Shown here piece by piece: positions 62,639 to 64,000 of a stretch of 64,000 bases of DNA. The notes beneath the pieces are model-generated. The model did no database searches. It was given only the letters and a program-made list of their open reading frames with translations, and was not told the DNA's origin. The stretch covers positions 4,079 through 68,078 of the forward strand of contig JBMTIM010000010.1 in NCBI GenBank assembly GCA_049437325.1, given 5' to 3'. The position numbers and the translations under genes are program-made. The stretch's first letter is position 1; the number at the start of each line of letters is the position of its first letter. Origin of the DNA: UBA11606 sp049437325. GTDB taxonomy: Bacteria > Actinomycetota > Acidimicrobiia > Acidimicrobiales > Aldehydirespiratoraceae.

Positions 62639-63763
62639 TCACCCCGGTTTCTTGTGCGATGTCTGAGGGCTGCACGCCGTGATGATGTAGGCGGTCACGA
62701 CGGGGGCGATGGCCCGGCTGATGTCGCTGAAGCGCCACCAGACCTGTTGTGTCATCAGGACTGCCATGAGGACGAATCCGATGGCACCGAAGGCCAACGC
62801 GCTGGGGCGTCGCCATGCGTGCACGAGCAGCAGTGGCATGACGACGACGAGACCTCCGATGGCGGCGAGGTATACGGGATCATCGACCCAATTCTCGAGC
62901 GAGTCCAGCATGCCTTTGAAGGGCGGGCCGAATTCCTGGACCTCAGTGACACCGTCGGGTGAGTCGAGACGGAAGCGGAGGTACGCCGCCCACGCGACCG
63001 CGCTCGACGCCGGCACCGCACCCAGGAGCCACGGGATCCGATGCGTCTGCCACAGTCGGTAGAGGCAGACGCCGGCGACGTAGAGCAACAGAGCTTCGCG
63101 GGCAAGAACGGCGGCCGTGAACCATGCAACGGCAGAGCGATATCGACCTTCCTCCAGCAATGCGGTGCCACAGAGTGCGGCGGCGAAGCCGACCACGCCG
63201 GCGCCAGCGAGGTCGAATTCAAAGATGACTCCAGGGTTCAGCAGGAACGCAAGGCCCCACCAACGAGAACCGCCAAGCTGTCTCGACAGTCGTGCTGCGG
63301 CAACCGTTCCCACCGCGAGGGCAGCAACTTTCGTCAACGCCATCGTCCACAAGACGAGTTCGGCAGGAAGCAGTCCACCCACACTTGCGATCGTCGGGTA
63401 CAACATTCGCTGAGCTCGATACAGGGGTCGATCGAGATAGACGGCGTGCTCGCTCGGCGACAGATAGAACGGGTCGAGAGCCTGGAGGAAAAAATATTTT
63501 CCGTCATGGCCGAGGAACTCGACTGTCGACACCTCGCGAGCAAGCACACTCTCGACATGGGCAACCAGTTCCGGGTTGTCCTGCCCAAGGGCGAGCATGC
63601 CTGCGATATCGCCGTCATGTTGTCTCAGCGAAACGGCCACGATGAGGAGACCGACACTCAACGCCACCACGACCACGGCGAACTCGCGATGTCGACCAGG
63701 AGTCGACCTCGACACCGGCAGCTCTCTCACCTCATCCACGCGGTCAGCCTCGTTCCGTGACAC
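62639..63763 (-). CDS. Polytopic membrane protein, glycosyltransferase-like
   Basis: 374 aa, about nine helices. The N-terminal loop after the first helix has HDGKYFFLQALDPF, a GKYF/DxxF pattern typical of lipid-linked mannosyltransferase-like GT-C or DUF2029 proteins. Probably modifies envelope lipids or glycans. No other feature identifies a donor or acceptor. Confidence 0.65.
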   Translation of the reverse strand: MSRNEADRVDEVRELPVSRSTPGRHREFAVVVVALSVGLLIVAVSLRQHDGDIAGMLALGQDNPELVAHVESVLAREVSTVEFLGHDGKYFFLQALDPFYLSPSEHAVYLDRPLYRAQRMLYPTIASVGGLLPAELVLWTMALTKVAALAVGTVAAARLSRQLGGSRWWGLAFLLNPGVIFEFDLAGAGVVGFAAALCGTALLEEGRYRSAVAWFTAAVLAREALLLYVAGVCLYRLWQTHRIPWLLGAVPASSAVAWAAYLRFRLDSPDGVTEVQEFGPPFKGMLDSLENWVDDPVYLAAIGGLVVVMPLLLVHAWRRPSALAFGAIGFVLMAVLMTQQVWWRFSDISRAIAPVVTAYIITACSPQTSHKKPG

Positions 63764-63939
63764 TGCGGGTGGCTACCAACACCGCACCCCGATTCTAGTG
63801 ACTGTGCGCTTCTGCGCCGGAGTTGGTTCCCAGTTCCACCGATGCCGACACGCGCCCCCCGCCCACAATCGGGGCATGCTGTTCGAGACCACAACCGCTT
63901 CGTCAGCGTGTCGTCGACCGTCTACGGGGCTGGCCGTTC

Positions 63940-64000
63940 TCAGCGGTCGCTGTGGAGCAGGCCGTAGACGAGCGAGTCGACGAGCGCCTGCCACGATGCC
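63940..64000 (-). CDS. Probable citramalate synthase, C-terminal end only
   Basis: Only the last 19 codons lie in the window. They read ASWQALVDSLVYGLLHSDR and stop, which matches the usual C-terminus of CimA/2-isopropylmalate-synthase-like enzymes (IIEASWQALVDSIEY). The gene would extend to the right. Short evidence, so tentative. Confidence 0.5.
   Translation of the reverse strand, partial: ASWQALVDSLVYGLLHSDR

Overview
The window is high-GC DNA from an actinobacterium, most likely an Acidimicrobiia (Ilumatobacter/Microtrichales-like) lineage. The reasons are the codon bias, frequent GTG starts, tRNAs without an encoded CCA, a mycothiol-type maleylpyruvate isomerase/DinB protein, a form I CO dehydrogenase cluster, and dense catabolic clusters of sulfatases, haloalkane dehalogenase, Baeyer-Villiger monooxygenase and Rieske oxygenase genes. 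The taxon is inferred. No stretch longer than about 300 bases lacks a gene.

Region 1 (1-12434) is an organosulfate/xenobiotic degradation block. A tightly overlapping minus-strand operon runs from a tandem DUF1330 protein at 7078 through a haloalkane dehalogenase, an orphan protein, a GST-like protein, a small beta-rich protein and an MBL-fold hydrolase to a sulfatase cut by the window edge. Its promoter contains a 25-bp palindrome. A K+ channel gene and a TetR gene lie upstream, followed by a second unit (SRPBCC protein plus a sulfatase/DJ-1 fusion) with its own 17-bp palindrome, and then a Rieske oxygenase. Region 2 (12492-24310) holds scattered catabolic and envelope genes: amidase, PhyH-type dioxygenase, BVMO, an aminotransferase-fold lyase paired with an APH-type kinase, enoyl-CoA hydratase, a second APH-type kinase, an anchored LAS peptidase and an acyltransferase. 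Region 3 (24473-30205) is a second sulfatase block: a paralogue of the first sulfatase, a fossil C-terminus of its former MBL partner, and a divergent MBL/sulfatase/TetR operon with a clear promoter and operator.

Region 4 (30277-41960) is a complete-looking aerobic CO dehydrogenase locus. The coxM-coxS-coxL order and the form I motif AYRCSFR are present, with coxG, an XdhC-YHS fusion and five tandem single-helix membrane proteins on the minus strand. It converges with xdhC, coxD and coxE on the plus strand; a MobA-like nucleotidyltransferase lies divergent to xdhC.

Region 5 (42085-43551) is the most striking item. It is a linalool dehydratase/isomerase-like gene read through two in-frame TGA codons nine residues apart, matching the spacing of the two catalytic cysteines of that family. 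A hairpin with loop GGTCT lies 18 nt after the second TGA, the same spacing and loop core as the E. coli fdhF SECIS. The gene is best explained as a two-selenocysteine enzyme.

Region 6 (43608-64000) carries a split membrane-sensor/EAL pair, an alpha-galactoside operon (GH4 galactosidase, galactokinase, mutarotase), a DUF3500/FAD monooxygenase/PNPOx-like/ThDP-enzyme group, polytopic membrane proteins, an aldo-keto reductase, a secreted GH43-like protein, tRNA-Glu(CTC) and tRNA-Gln(CTG), gltX, and the 3' tip of a probable citramalate synthase at the right edge.
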